DNA of 64,000 nt from Labrys wisconsinensis (GCF_030814995.1 NZ_JAUSVX010000012.1:234616-298615), one strand, 5' to 3'; counted from the stretch's first letter, positions 35,334 to 44,170 are shown. The notes: generated by a model from the sequence alone, not told the origin. A program made the numbers and translations.

Positions 35334-37070
35334 ATGGCGGATCTGGCCTCGCACAAGTCCCCGGCGCCCGCCGCCGGGGACCGGCATGCCGCATGGCGGC
35401 TGCCCCTCGGCTGGTGGGCGGCGGTCGGCGCCGTCGGCCTGCTGGCGCTGCTGCTCTTCGCCCTGCCGGTGGCGCGGCTGGCGCTCGCCGCCCTCGCGCC
35501 CGGCGGTGCATTCGACCCGGCGGGCCTGGCGGATCGCCTGACGCGGCCCTCGGTGGTGCGCGCCACGCTCAACACCCTCGACACCGCCGCCTTCGGCGCC
35601 GTCGCCGCCCTGGTCATCGGCGTGCCGGTCGCCGTGCTGGTGGCCCTGAGCGATCTGCCGGGCCGGCGCAGCCTCGCCTTCCTCTTCCTGCTGCCGCTGA
35701 TGATCGCGCCGCAGGTGATGGCCCTCGCCTTCCTGCACCTTCTCGGCCCGTCCAGCGCGCTGCTCGGCGCCGTCGGCCTCGCGCCGCCGCCCGGCAGCGC
35801 CAATCCGCTGCTCGGCCGTGGCGGCATCATCCTGCTCTACGGCATCCAGCACGCGCCGATCGTCTTCCTCACGCTGCGCGCCGGCCTGACGCGCGTGCCG
35901 CGCGACCTCCTCGATGCCGCGCGCACCGCCGGGGCCGGGCCGCTCAGGGCGCTGGCGACGGTGGTGCTGCCGGCGGTGCGGCCCTCCCTGATCGCGGCGG
36001 CGGCGCTCGCCTTCGTCTCCGGCGTCGGCAATTTCGGCATCCCCGCCCTGCTCGGCCTGCCGGTCAACTACCTCACCCTGACCACGCTGATCTACCAGCG
36101 GATCTCGAGCTTCGGCCCCACCGGCCTGCCGGATGCGGCGGCCCTGTCGATGGCGATCGGCCTCATCGCCCTCATCGGCATCGGCGTCCAGGCCGTGGCC
36201 GTGGGGGCGCGGCCGATCCGGCTTGCCACCGGCGCGCCGGCGCGGATCGCCCTCGGGCGCGCCGGCCCGGCCTTCGCCGTCCTCGCCTGGCTGCTGATCG
36301 GCCTGATCCTGATCCTGCCGGCGGCGGCACTGCTGGCGACGGCGCTGGTGCCGACCTTCGGCGTGCCGCTGACGCCGGCGACCGCGACGCTCGACAATTT
36401 CGCCGAGGTGCTGACCCGGCAGGCCGCGACCCTGCGCGCCTTCCGCAACTCCACCCTGCTCGCCGGCGGCGCCGCGCTGGTGCTGGCGCTCGCCGCGGTG
36501 CTGGTCGCCGTGGTCGCCGAGCGGCTGCCGCGGCCGGCGCAGCGCCTGATCCAGGCCGGCGCCGACCTCACCTATGCCCTGCCGGGCATCGTGCTCGCCA
36601 TCGCCTGCATCCTGCTGTTCCTCCGGCCGCTGCCGCTGATCGGCAGCCTCTACGGCACGGCGGCGATCATCCTCGTCGCCTATCTCATGCGCTTCATGAG
36701 CCTGGCGCTGAAGCCGGTGACATCAGCGGTCGGGCAGGTGCCGCGCCAGCTGGCCGAGGCGGCCGCGACATCAGGCGCCGGGCCGGTGCGGCGCCTCGTC
36801 GGCATCACCCTGCCGCTGGTCGCCCCGTCCGCCGCCGCCGGCGCCCTCCTGGTGTTCATGAGCGCCTTCAACGAGCTCACCGTCTCGGCGCTGCTGTGGT
36901 CGGGCGGCAACGAGACGCTCGGCGTCGTGCTGTTCAGCCTGGAAGAGGCCGGGCTCGGCACCCAGGCGGCCGCCATCGCCGTGACGACGGTGGCGGTGAC
37001 GATCCTGCTCCTCGCCCTGGTCGACCGGCTGGGACGGCGGCTCGCGCCCGGCGTCCTGCCCTGGCGCTGA
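35334..37070 (+). CDS. ABC permease, FbpB-like double-length
   Basis: 578 residues, about twelve membrane helices in two homologous halves, as in FbpB/ThiP-type permeases. Each half has an EAA loop: LLDAARTAGAGPLRALATVVLPAVRP (about 185-210) and LAEAAATSGAGPVRRLVGITLPLVAP (about 478-503). The N-terminus is cytoplasmic. It pairs with the binding protein upstream. Neither downstream (convergent, minus strand) nor upstream is there a cognate FbpC-type ATPase. Confidence 0.9.
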   Translation: MADLASHKSPAPAAGDRHAAWRLPLGWWAAVGAVGLLALLLFALPVARLALAALAPGGAFDPAGLADRLTRPSVVRATLNTLDTAAFGAVAALVIGVPVAVLVALSDLPGRRSLAFLFLLPLMIAPQVMALAFLHLLGPSSALLGAVGLAPPPGSANPLLGRGGIILLYGIQHAPIVFLTLRAGLTRVPRDLLDAARTAGAGPLRALATVVLPAVRPSLIAAAALAFVSGVGNFGIPALLGLPVNYLTLTTLIYQRISSFGPTGLPDAAALSMAIGLIALIGIGVQAVAVGARPIRLATGAPARIALGRAGPAFAVLAWLLIGLILILPAAALLATALVPTFGVPLTPATATLDNFAEVLTRQAATLRAFRNSTLLAGGAALVLALAAVLVAVVAERLPRPAQRLIQAGADLTYALPGIVLAIACILLFLRPLPLIGSLYGTAAIILVAYLMRFMSLALKPVTSAVGQVPRQLAEAAATSGAGPVRRLVGITLPLVAPSAAAGALLVFMSAFNELTVSALLWSGGNETLGVVLFSLEEAGLGTQAAAIAVTTVAVTILLLALVDRLGRRLAPGVLPWR

Positions 37071-37102
37071 GCGGGAGGCCGGAGAAGAGAGCCCGTTCCG
37101 GC

Positions 37103-38368
37103 TCAGGCCCGCAGGGCGCTGGCCGGCGCCTGCCGGTAGGCGAGGACCGCCGGCGCTGCGGCGACCAGGGCCGCCAGGCCGACAAGCACGGCGAGCGACA
37201 GCGCGTCCGCCGCGACGAAGGCCACGGGCAGGGCGACGCCGCTCGCCGCCGTCAACATGGAGGAGGCGAGCCGCGCCGCGCCGTAGCCCAGGACGAAGCC
37301 GGCGAGCATGCCGGCGCCGCTGACCAGGAACACTTCCAGCCAGACGATGGCGAAGACCGCCGCACGCGGCGCGCCGAAGGCCCGGAGCGCGCCGATCTGG
37401 CGACGGCGCTGCAGGACCTGCACCGCCACGACCAGCAGGATGGCCGCGGCCACCAGCAGCTGCGCCGCGGCGGCGACGGCGGCGAGGATCAGCCGGGCAT
37501 CGCCGAGCGTGCCGTAGAGCCGGGTCAGCACCTCGCCCGGGAAGACGGCGAGGGTCCGCTCGGTGCGGAACGCCTGCCGGAGCTTGTAGGCGTCGGCAAT
37601 GGTCCGCGGCTTGACCAGGATCGCGGGGACGCCGGGCGCGACGGGCGAAGCCGTCGCCTCCAGATCAATCGCGGTGTCGAGATCGAGCGCGGCCTCGGCG
37701 TGCCCGTCATGGTCATGATCGTGGTCCGCGTGCTGGCCCTCGGCGTCGGCGTTAGCCGCCTCCCCCGCCGCGTGGCCGTGCACGCGCCAGACCGCCTCGA
37801 TCGGCACGAGCACGGCCCGGTCCCAGGCCGTGCCGGTCGGCGCCAGGCGGCCGACGACGGTGTAGGTGACGGAGGCATGCGCCTCCCCGCCCTCGTGCAG
37901 GCGGCCGTGCAGGGGGTGGAAGGTCTCGCCCGGCGCCAGCGCCGCCCGCGCGCCGACGACCGCCTCGCCCAGCCGGGCGAATCCACGGCCCTCCGCGACG
38001 CCGCCGAGCCCGATCACCAGGTCCTGGGTGGTGCCGACGACGGGGGCCTCGCCGGCGAAGTCGCCGAAGCCGATCGGCGCCGCCCAGGCGACGCGCGGAT
38101 CGGCCCTGAGGCCGGCGAGCACGCTGCCGGGCAGCAGCGGCAGGGGCGCCGGCTGCAGGAAGACCGAGGAGAGCACGAGCTGCGTCTCGCTGCCCGGCGC
38201 GCCGACCACGAGATCGAAGGCGCTCGCCGCCCGGGCGCTGCCGAGGCGCAGCGCCCGCTCCTGCAGCGTCACCATCACCCCGAGCGCGGTGGCGAAGGCG
38301 ATGATCAGCAGGACCGCGGTCGCGCCGATCCAGTGGCGCCGGAGATCCGCTGCGATGAACCTGAACAT
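37103..38368 (-). CDS. FtsX/MacB-like ABC permease with His-rich loop
   Basis: 421 residues, four membrane helices: one near the N-terminus (about 15-35), then a long periplasmic domain (about 40-285) and three helices at the C-terminus (about 290-420). This is the FtsX/LolC layout. The periplasmic domain contains a His/Asp stretch (HGHAAGEAANADAEGQHADH followed by DHDHDGHAEA), which looks able to bind Zn or another divalent metal. The last gene of a three-gene set with the LolD-like ATPase and the Tat-exported protein. Mechanotransmission or export of a lipoprotein or metal complex is possible; function not established. Confidence 0.85.
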   Translation of the reverse strand: MFRFIAADLRRHWIGATAVLLIIAFATALGVMVTLQERALRLGSARAASAFDLVVGAPGSETQLVLSSVFLQPAPLPLLPGSVLAGLRADPRVAWAAPIGFGDFAGEAPVVGTTQDLVIGLGGVAEGRGFARLGEAVVGARAALAPGETFHPLHGRLHEGGEAHASVTYTVVGRLAPTGTAWDRAVLVPIEAVWRVHGHAAGEAANADAEGQHADHDHDHDGHAEAALDLDTAIDLEATASPVAPGVPAILVKPRTIADAYKLRQAFRTERTLAVFPGEVLTRLYGTLGDARLILAAVAAAAQLLVAAAILLVVAVQVLQRRRQIGALRAFGAPRAAVFAIVWLEVFLVSGAGMLAGFVLGYGAARLASSMLTAASGVALPVAFVAADALSLAVLVGLAALVAAAPAVLAYRQAPASALRA

Positions 38369-38386
38369 GGCGATGCTGTTCCCGTC

Positions 38387-39055
38387 TCAGGCGAGGCGGC
38401 CGGCCTCGAGCCGGAGGACCCGGGCGAGGCGGTCGATGAAGCGGGCCTCGTGGCTGGCGACGATCAGGGTCGCCTGCGCCTCCCCGGCGAGCTCGAGCAG
38501 GAGATCGGCGACCGCCGCCCCGGCCTCGGCGTCGAGGCTGGCGGTCGGCTCGTCCGCCACGATGATGCGCGGACGGCCGACCAGGGCCCGCGCCACCGCC
38601 ACGCGCTGCATCTGCCCGCGCGACATGGTCTCGACGGCCTGGCCGGTGCGGCCGATGCCGACACGCTCGAGGAGCTGCCGGGCTCGCGCCGTGGCGCCGT
38701 CCGGGAGCCTGAGATGGCGCAGGCGCTGCGGCAGCAGCACATTCTCCAGGGCGCCGAGCCCGGGGAACAGGTGGAATTCCTGCATCACCAGGCCGACCTC
38801 GGTGCCGCGCCAGCGGTCGCGCGCACCCTCGGGCAGCCCGGCGAGATCGGTGCCGTGCCAGGCGACACTGCCCCGGGGGGCGCGGGCGAGGCCGGTCAGG
38901 ATGTTGACGAACGTGGTCTTGCCCGATCCCGACGGGCCGGTCAGGGCGACCTGCTCGGCGGCGGCGAGATCGAGGGCCGGGATGTCGAGGGCCGGCCGCT
39001 CCAGGCCGGGGAAGCGGACCTCGAGGCCGCGGATGCTCAGGGCCGGATCCGTCAC
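38387..39055 (-). CDS. ABC ATPase, LolD/MacB type
   Basis: 222 residues from GTG 39055; the open frame continues far upstream but only as antisense to other genes. Walker A GPSGSGKTTFVN, Q-loop VMQEFHLFPGLGALENVLL, signature MSRGQMQRVAVARAL (a variant of LSGGQ), Walker B RIIVADEPTASLDAE and the switch histidine in VASHEARFID. It pairs with the FtsX-like permease. The start overlaps the stop of the gene before it (GTGA). Confidence 0.92.
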   Translation of the reverse strand: MTDPALSIRGLEVRFPGLERPALDIPALDLAAAEQVALTGPSGSGKTTFVNILTGLARAPRGSVAWHGTDLAGLPEGARDRWRGTEVGLVMQEFHLFPGLGALENVLLPQRLRHLRLPDGATARARQLLERVGIGRTGQAVETMSRGQMQRVAVARALVGRPRIIVADEPTASLDAEAGAAVADLLLELAGEAQATLIVASHEARFIDRLARVLRLEAGRLA

Positions 39056-39513
39056 AGGGCGGCGAAGCTCGCGCCGACGAGGCGCAGCAGGCTGACGAAG
39101 CCGGTCTCCGGGTCGGTCCAGGAGCCGACCTCGAGGCGGCCGGTCACCTCGATGCGCGCATTGGCCTGCTCGAAGGTCTGCGCCCGGTCGAGATAGACGA
39201 CCAGGATGTTGTCGGGCCAGTCCGCGTCCGAGGAGCAGAACGGGCAGATCGACATCGGGATCTCGGTGAGCACGAAGAACTTGGCCTCGGCCTTGAGCGG
39301 CGGGGCCATGAAGCCGCGCATCGACACGCTCTCGCCGGCGAGGCCCTTGACCTTGTCGGAGAAGGTGAGACCGAGCACGCTGACCTTGCCGTAGAGCTCG
39401 TCGAAGGTCAGCGCCGGAACGGCGGCCGCGGCAGGCCGTCCCGCGGCGAAGAGGCCGGCCGCCGCAGCGGTCAGGCGCAGGAGGCGGCGGCGGGAAACCG
39501 GGATCGTGGTCAT
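39052..39513 (-). CDS. Tat-exported protein of unknown function (DUF3299-like)
   Basis: 153 residues. A twin-arginine signal (SRRRLLRLTAAAAGLFAAG) precedes a small domain: LTFDELYGKVSVLGLTFSDKVKGLAGESVSMRGFMAPPL, FFVLTEIPMSICPFCSSDADWPDNILVVYL, RIEVTGRLEVGSWTDPETGFVSLLRL. The CPFC pair could bind metal or be redox active. The sequence resembles DUF3299 proteins, which in gammaproteobacteria accompany a LolD-like ATPase and permease in zinc-starvation operons; I recall that association but cannot verify it here. ATG 39513 chosen for the Tat motif. First gene of the three-gene set. Confidence 0.75.
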   Translation of the reverse strand: MTTIPVSRRRLLRLTAAAAGLFAAGRPAAAAVPALTFDELYGKVSVLGLTFSDKVKGLAGESVSMRGFMAPPLKAEAKFFVLTEIPMSICPFCSSDADWPDNILVVYLDRAQTFEQANARIEVTGRLEVGSWTDPETGFVSLLRLVGASFAAL

Positions 39514-39536
39514 CGCACACTCCATGAAATGGGGTT

Positions 39537-39562
39537 GCCGGCCGCGCCCCTGCGCGGCCGGC
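39537..39562 (-). terminator. Stem-loop after alkaline phosphatase
   Basis: An 11-bp perfect stem (GCCGGCCGCGC at 39537-39547 with 39552-39562) with a 4-nt loop sits 20 bp after the phosphatase stop. No T-run follows on the minus strand. It may end the phosphatase transcript or attenuate read-through into the downstream ABC set. Confidence 0.5.
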
Positions 39563-39582
39563 TCTCCACGGGGTGGGCCCGC

Positions 39583-41325
39583 TCAGTTCTGAGCGGGGGC
39601 GAGGGCGAAGGTATCGACGAGGATGCGATAGACGTCGCTCTGCTCCATGTAGCCCTTGAAGGCGTCCGAGCCCGGGCCGCTGGCCTGCAGCACCACGTCG
39701 TCGACCGCATGCACGGCCGTGTCGGCCGAGCGCGGCAGGTTGCCGACCCGCAGCACCGCGCCGGGCACGTCCTTGTAGGCCTCGTTGGCGACGTATTCCT
39801 TCTTCTCGTTCTGCACCGCCGGCTCGAACGGACCGTCCATCTTCGGCCGGAAGGTCTCGTAATAGTCGGGGAAGTTGCTGGCGAAGACGGCGAGGCGCCG
39901 CGACACGTCGACCCGGTCGGGATAGCCGGTGCCGTTCTTGTGCTCGTAGTTGGGGAAGCCGGCATCGGCATAGACCCCGACCTTCTCGCGCATCTCCGTG
40001 CCGGGCTTGTCGTCGTCGACGGTGCCGACGATGGAGATGCCGTGGGTGTGGTCGCCGGTGACGACGATCAGCGTGTCGGGATGGGTCTTGACGAACTCCT
40101 TGGCGACGCCGATCGCCTTGTCGAACTCGATGGTCTCGACCAGGGCACGGTCCCAGTCCATCGGATGGGACATCTTGTCGATCGAGGCGCCCTCGACCAT
40201 CAGGAAGAAGCCGTCGGCGTTCTTGGAGAGCTGGCCGAGGGCCGCCTCGGTCATGTCGACCAGGCCCGGCTGGTTCGGGAACTTGGCCACGGTGCCCTTC
40301 TTGAGGAACTCGCGGTCGAGCGTCACGTCCATGTTGCCGGTGTGGAACAGGCCGAGGATCTTGCCGGTGTTGGTGCCCTCCGCGGCCTTGAGCCCGGCCT
40401 TGTCGGTGGCGAGCGTGTAGCCGGCGTCCTGGAACAGCTTGATGTAGTCCGTGTCGTCCTTGCGCTTCGAGCCGGGCGTGGACTTGGGCAGGAAATAGGC
40501 CGAGCCGCCGCCGAGAATGACGTCGGGCTTGACGTCGTAGAACATGCCGACGATGGCGGCCTTGTCGGCGCGCAGGCGGGTATGGGCGACGACGGCCGCC
40601 GGCGTGGCGTCCTCGACCTCGGCGGTGGAGACGACGCCGATCGCCTTCTTGGTGGTGCGGCGCAGCGCCTCGGCGATGGTCTCGACCTTGGGATCGTCCA
40701 GGCTGTCCTTGGTGCGATCGGCATAGACGCCGAGCGCGTTGACCGCCGTCTTGTGGCCGGTCATGTAGGCCGACATGGTGTTGGCGCTGTCGGTGGCGAT
40801 GGCATTGGTGGCGGAGGTGCCGATGAACGCCATCCGCTCGAAGTCGTCCATGTTGAGGCGGCCGTCCGCCTTGCCCTCGGTCATGCCCTTGGCCATGATC
40901 CGGGCGCCGGTGCGATGGGCGACCGACAGGCCGTCGCCGAGGAAGAAGATGATGTTCTTGGCCTTCGGCGCGGCGGAGGTGCCGAACACCTCCCAGGTGA
41001 CGGACTTGGTCTCGGTGCCGGCCTTGGCCTCGACCGTGTAGGTGCCGGGCTTGGCGACGCTGCCCGCGCGGATCAGGATGGCCGAAGCCTCGGTGCCGGC
41101 CTCCTTCTCGACGAATTGCAGGCTCTTGCCGAGCACCTTGTCGGCCGGCTCGCCGTTGATCGTCACCGTCACCTCGTCGGGCTTGACGATCGACGAGAAC
41201 TCCACCTTCAGATCGAAGGGCGATCCGGCGAGGATCGTGGCCCGATCCAGCGGATAGACCGTCGTGGCCTGCGCCGCGGACACGAGACAGGTCGTTATGG
41301 CGAGAGACGCCAGAAAAGCACGCAT
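39583..41325 (-). CDS. Alkaline phosphatase with N-terminal Ig-like domain
   Basis: 580 residues. Signal peptide MRAFLASLAITTCLVSAAQA, an N-terminal beta domain (about 25-120, TVYPLDRATILAGSPFDLKVEF), then the phosphatase domain: IIFFLGDGLSVAHRTGAR with the metal-binding aspartate, nucleophile serine in AIATDSANTMSAYMTG, FLMVEGASIDKMSHPMD, and VVTGDHTHGIS. It hydrolyses phosphate monoesters in the periplasm and needs Zn and Mg. GGGGAG lies 6 nt before ATG 41325 (a second ATG at 41346 is less favourable). Its zinc need may be tied to the DUF3299/ABC set downstream. Confidence 0.93.
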   Translation of the reverse strand: MRAFLASLAITTCLVSAAQATTVYPLDRATILAGSPFDLKVEFSSIVKPDEVTVTINGEPADKVLGKSLQFVEKEAGTEASAILIRAGSVAKPGTYTVEAKAGTETKSVTWEVFGTSAAPKAKNIIFFLGDGLSVAHRTGARIMAKGMTEGKADGRLNMDDFERMAFIGTSATNAIATDSANTMSAYMTGHKTAVNALGVYADRTKDSLDDPKVETIAEALRRTTKKAIGVVSTAEVEDATPAAVVAHTRLRADKAAIVGMFYDVKPDVILGGGSAYFLPKSTPGSKRKDDTDYIKLFQDAGYTLATDKAGLKAAEGTNTGKILGLFHTGNMDVTLDREFLKKGTVAKFPNQPGLVDMTEAALGQLSKNADGFFLMVEGASIDKMSHPMDWDRALVETIEFDKAIGVAKEFVKTHPDTLIVVTGDHTHGISIVGTVDDDKPGTEMREKVGVYADAGFPNYEHKNGTGYPDRVDVSRRLAVFASNFPDYYETFRPKMDGPFEPAVQNEKKEYVANEAYKDVPGAVLRVGNLPRSADTAVHAVDDVVLQASGPGSDAFKGYMEQSDVYRILVDTFALAPAQN

Positions 41326-41459
41326 TGAAAGCTCCCCAGTTTTCAAACAGGCCCTGGCTAGGGTCTCTCCATGTCAACCGCATGACTCCGCGCCTGCCCC
41401 GCCGGCGCCCGAGCGGCGATCCCTCTTGCCCGCCCGCGCTCTTTCTGTTTTGTCGCGCC

Positions 41460-42365
41460 ATGACCGCTGCCACGCCGCCCTTCCTGCCCAACCTGCTCGT
41501 CAGCGACGGATTCGAGGGCTATCGCCTGGTCGATTGCGGCGAGGGCCGCAAGCTGGAACGGTTCGGCCGCTTCCTGGTCGACCGGCCGGAGCCGCAGGCC
41601 ATGGGCCGGCGCCACCGGCCGGAGCTGTGGTCGCGCGCCGATGCCGTGTTCATGGGCATGAACGCCGAGGACGAGGGCTCCGACGGGCGCTGGAAGTTCG
41701 CCGGCCGCCCGGTCGAGACCTTTCCGGCCGCCTATCGCGGCGTCGCCTTCCACGGCCGCTTCACGCCCTTCCGCCATCTCGGCTTCTTCCCCGAGCAGGC
41801 GCCGCACTGGGACTTCATGGTCGAGCGGCTGAAGGGGCTCGGCCGGCCGGCCAAGGTGCTGAACCTGTTCGGCTATACCGGGGTCGCCTCGCTGCTGGCG
41901 GCCAAGGCCGGCGCGGCGGTGACCCATGTCGACGCCTCGAAGAAGTCGATCGGCTTCGCCCGCGAGAACCAGGCGCTGGCCGGCCTGACCGAGGCGCCGA
42001 TCCGCTGGATCGTCGACGATGCCGTCAAGTTCACGGCCCGGGAGGAGCGGCGCGGCTCACGCTATGACGGCGTGGTGCTCGACCCGCCGAAATATGGCCG
42101 CGGGCCGAACGGCGAGGTCTGGGACCTCTTCACCGACCTGCCGCACATGCTGGAGCTCACCCGCGCGGTGCTGGTGGAGAAGCCGAGCTTCGTCATCGTC
42201 ACCGCCTATGCCATCCGCGCCTCGTTCATCGCCATCCACGAGCTCGCCCGCGAGGTGTTCTCGGACCTCGGCGGCAGGCTGGAGTCCGGCGAGCTGGCGG
42301 TGCGGGAGGAAGGCGGCGGGCGCCTGCTCTCCACCTCGCTCTATTCGCGCTGGAGCGCGCCATGA
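41460..42365 (+). CDS. Class I rRNA methyltransferase (RlmI-like)
   Basis: 301 residues. Rossmann-like methyltransferase: SAM motif KVLNLFGYTGVASLLAAKAGAAVTHVDASKKSIG, acidic loop IRWIVDDAVKF, catalytic DPPKYGRGPNGEVWDLF (the DPPK form of the N/DPPY motif typical of RlmI/RlmK 23S rRNA methylases). No N-terminal PUA domain is evident, so it is a minimal form. ATG 41460 chosen as the first with a normal N-terminus; longer openings encode Arg/Pro-rich sequence. Its stop overlaps the next start (ATGA), coupling it to another RNA methyltransferase. Confidence 0.88.
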   Translation: MTAATPPFLPNLLVSDGFEGYRLVDCGEGRKLERFGRFLVDRPEPQAMGRRHRPELWSRADAVFMGMNAEDEGSDGRWKFAGRPVETFPAAYRGVAFHGRFTPFRHLGFFPEQAPHWDFMVERLKGLGRPAKVLNLFGYTGVASLLAAKAGAAVTHVDASKKSIGFARENQALAGLTEAPIRWIVDDAVKFTAREERRGSRYDGVVLDPPKYGRGPNGEVWDLFTDLPHMLELTRAVLVEKPSFVIVTAYAIRASFIAIHELAREVFSDLGGRLESGELAVREEGGGRLLSTSLYSRWSAP

Positions 42366-43219
42366 AGCGCCGCTTCGACAAGCCCCAGGCTCCGGCTCCG
42401 GCGCCGGCCCCGTCCCATCGCCTGGTCACCAGCCTGACCAACCCGCTGATCAAGGACATCCGGGCGCTCGGCATGCGGAAGGTCCGGGAGGAAGCGGGCC
42501 TGTTCGTGGCGGAGGGGCTGAAGCTGGTGGCGGACGCCATCGACGGCGGCTGGCCGATCCGCATCCTCGTCCACCGCAGCGGCGAGCAGAGGCCGATGCT
42601 GTCGGAGGCGATCGCCGCCACCCGCCGGGCCGGCGGCGAGGTGCTGGAGGTCACCGGCGAGATCCTGGAGAAGCTGTCGCGCCGCGACAATCCGCAGACC
42701 GTCATCGGCGTGTTCCGGCAGCGGCTGGAGCCGCTGTCGCGGCTGACCATCCAGGGCGAGGCACTGTGGATCGGCCTCGACCGGGTGCGCGATCCCGGCA
42801 ATCTCGGCACCATCATCCGCACGGCCGACGCGGTCGGCGCCGAAGGCGTCATCCTGATCGGCGACACCACCGACCCCTTCGGCATCGAGGCGGTGCGCGC
42901 CACCATGGGCTCGATCTTCAACGTGCGCCTCGCCGCCGGCTCGGCAGCCGAATTCCTCGACTGGCGCAAGCGCTTTTCCGGCCGCGTCGTCGGCACGCAT
43001 CTCGCCGGCGCCACGGACTACCGCAAGGTGGATTATCGCGGCCCGCGCCTCCTCCTGATGGGCAACGAGCAGCAGGGACTGCCCGACGAACTCGTCCGCG
43101 CCTGCGACGACCTGGTCAAGATCCCGATGCGCGGGCGGGCGGATTCGCTCAACCTCGCGGTCGCGACCGGGGTGATGCTGTTCGAGATGGCGCGGGACCG
43201 GCTCGACCTGCCGGACTGA
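42362..43219 (+). CDS. TrmH/SpoU-family RNA methyltransferase
   Basis: 285 residues. An N-terminal substrate-binding region (VTSLTNPLIKDIRALGMRKVREEAGLFVAEGLKLV) precedes the SPOUT domain with LDRVRDPGNLGTIIRTADAVGAEGVILIG, LLLMGNEQQGLPDEL and the C-terminal knot motif KIPMRGRADSLNLAVATGVMLFEM. The family 2'-O-methylates ribose in rRNA or tRNA. Overlaps the upstream methyltransferase by 4 bp, so both probably act on the same process (ribosome maturation). Confidence 0.93.
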   Translation: MKRRFDKPQAPAPAPAPSHRLVTSLTNPLIKDIRALGMRKVREEAGLFVAEGLKLVADAIDGGWPIRILVHRSGEQRPMLSEAIAATRRAGGEVLEVTGEILEKLSRRDNPQTVIGVFRQRLEPLSRLTIQGEALWIGLDRVRDPGNLGTIIRTADAVGAEGVILIGDTTDPFGIEAVRATMGSIFNVRLAAGSAAEFLDWRKRFSGRVVGTHLAGATDYRKVDYRGPRLLLMGNEQQGLPDELVRACDDLVKIPMRGRADSLNLAVATGVMLFEMARDRLDLPD

Positions 43220-43229
43220 GGCCGCTGGG

Positions 43230-43415
43230 TCAGGCGAACTTGTCGACGACCGTGCCGGTGCCCGGAGACGGAGCGGCCGCCGCGGCCTGGGCCAGGAGGT
43301 CGACCACGGCCTGCTCGCCCTGGAACTGCTGCTTGAGCACGGTCGCCTGGATGGCATCCTGGCTGCGGCCCTGCTGCAAGGCGGCGCCGGCTGCGGCGAT
43401 CGACGCGGTTTCCAT
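43230..43415 (-). CDS. Small YjfB-type protein (putative motility protein)
   Basis: 61 residues: METASIAAAGAALQQGRSQ..TVLKQQFQGEQAVVDLLAQ then a Ala/Pro/Gly tail. This fits the YjfB family, found widely and labelled putative motility though evidence is thin. GAGGGGAG precedes the ATG. It sits alone between convergent and same-strand methyltransferases. Confidence 0.7.
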   Translation of the reverse strand: METASIAAAGAALQQGRSQDAIQATVLKQQFQGEQAVVDLLAQAAAAAPSPGTGTVVDKFA

Positions 43416-43458
43416 GATGCGCTCCCCTCGATAGAAGCCGAACCTTAGCGCCGGTGGG

Positions 43459-44121
43459 TTAAGCGGACGTCTCCGGCCGCAGGCGCCAGACGCTGGAGCG
43501 CTTGATCTCCAGGTCCTCCAGCTCGCGCGAGACCGGCACCTCGTAGCTGGCGAGGCAGTCGAGCCTGTCCTTCGGCAGGTAGGTGCGGCCGGGATCGCCG
43601 ATCAGCACCGCGGCGCCGCGCCCCTGCCAGCCCTGCAGCCAGGCCATCACCTCGGCCGCGATCTCGCGGTCGTAGAAGATGTCGCCGGCGAGGACGACGT
43701 CGGCCTCGATGTCGAAACGGCCAAGCACGTTGTCCGCCGCCGCCGCGACCGCGACGCCGTTCGCCGCGGCGTTGAGCCCGATGGCGGCGATGGCGAAGCG
43801 GTCGATCTCGGCGGCGACGACCGCGGCCGCGCCCGCCTTCATCGCCGCGATGGCGACGAGGCCGGAGCCGGAGGCGAAATCCAGCACCCGCTTGCCGGCG
43901 ACGGTCTGCGGGTGGTCGAGGACATAGCGCGCCAGCGCCTGGCCGCCGGCCCAGGCGAAGGCCCAGAACGGCGGCGGCAGGCCGAGCGCGCCGAGCTCCT
44001 CCTCGGTTCTATGCCAGAGCGGCGTGACCTCGTCGGCGACGTGCAGGACGATCTCCGGCGCATGCGGGACGGGCAGAAGGCGGGTGTTGGCGCGGATGAA
44101 GGCATGGGGATCTGGTATCAT
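43459..44121 (-). CDS. Methyltransferase, ETF-beta lysine methyltransferase-like
   Basis: 220 residues. Opens AFIRANTRLLPVPHAPEIVLHVADEVTPLW, PPFWAFAWAGGQALARYVLDHP, SAM motif RVLDFASGSGLVAIAAMKAGA, then the DxFY-type motif LAGDIFYDREIA. The W-AWxGG and D-x-F-Y patterns mark the METTL20/ETFBKMT group, whose Agrobacterium member methylates electron-transfer flavoprotein beta and ribosomal L7/L12. Here the target is inferred. GTG/ATG ambiguity is minor; ATG 44121 begins the conserved part. A direct repeat lies just upstream. Confidence 0.82.
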   Translation of the reverse strand: MIPDPHAFIRANTRLLPVPHAPEIVLHVADEVTPLWHRTEEELGALGLPPPFWAFAWAGGQALARYVLDHPQTVAGKRVLDFASGSGLVAIAAMKAGAAAVVAAEIDRFAIAAIGLNAAANGVAVAAAADNVLGRFDIEADVVLAGDIFYDREIAAEVMAWLQGWQGRGAAVLIGDPGRTYLPKDRLDCLASYEVPVSRELEDLEIKRSSVWRLRPETSA

Positions 44122-44124
44122 TCA

Positions 44125-44170
44125 AGTCGGAGCTGACGCGGAATCACGAGTCGGAGCTGACGCGGAATCA
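44125..44170. repeat. 22-bp direct repeat before the HigA-like gene
   Basis: Identical 22-bp copies at 44125-44146 and 44149-44170, 2-bp gap (24-bp period), between divergent genes. Could be a pair of operator half-sites on one helix face spacing (about 2.3 turns) or a simple duplication; GGAGC/GACGC content does not match known HigA palindromes. Confidence 0.9.

Noticed and set aside
35393..39196. Long plus-strand frame across the FbpB-like gene and the ABC set
   Set aside because: Out of frame with the permease and antisense to the minus-strand genes; no motif.
41326..41459. Pho box upstream of alkaline phosphatase
   Set aside because: One TTGACA/TGTCAA element (41372-41377) is present, but not the two 7-bp direct repeats with 4-bp spacing expected for PhoB.
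39056..41491. Upstream extension of the LolD-like ATPase frame
   Set aside because: The extension overlaps the Tat protein and alkaline phosphatase in another frame; the GTG at 39055 starts the conserved domain.
42226..43357. Minus-strand frames opposite the SPOUT methyltransferase
   Set aside because: No domain features; the plus strand has a complete, motif-bearing gene.
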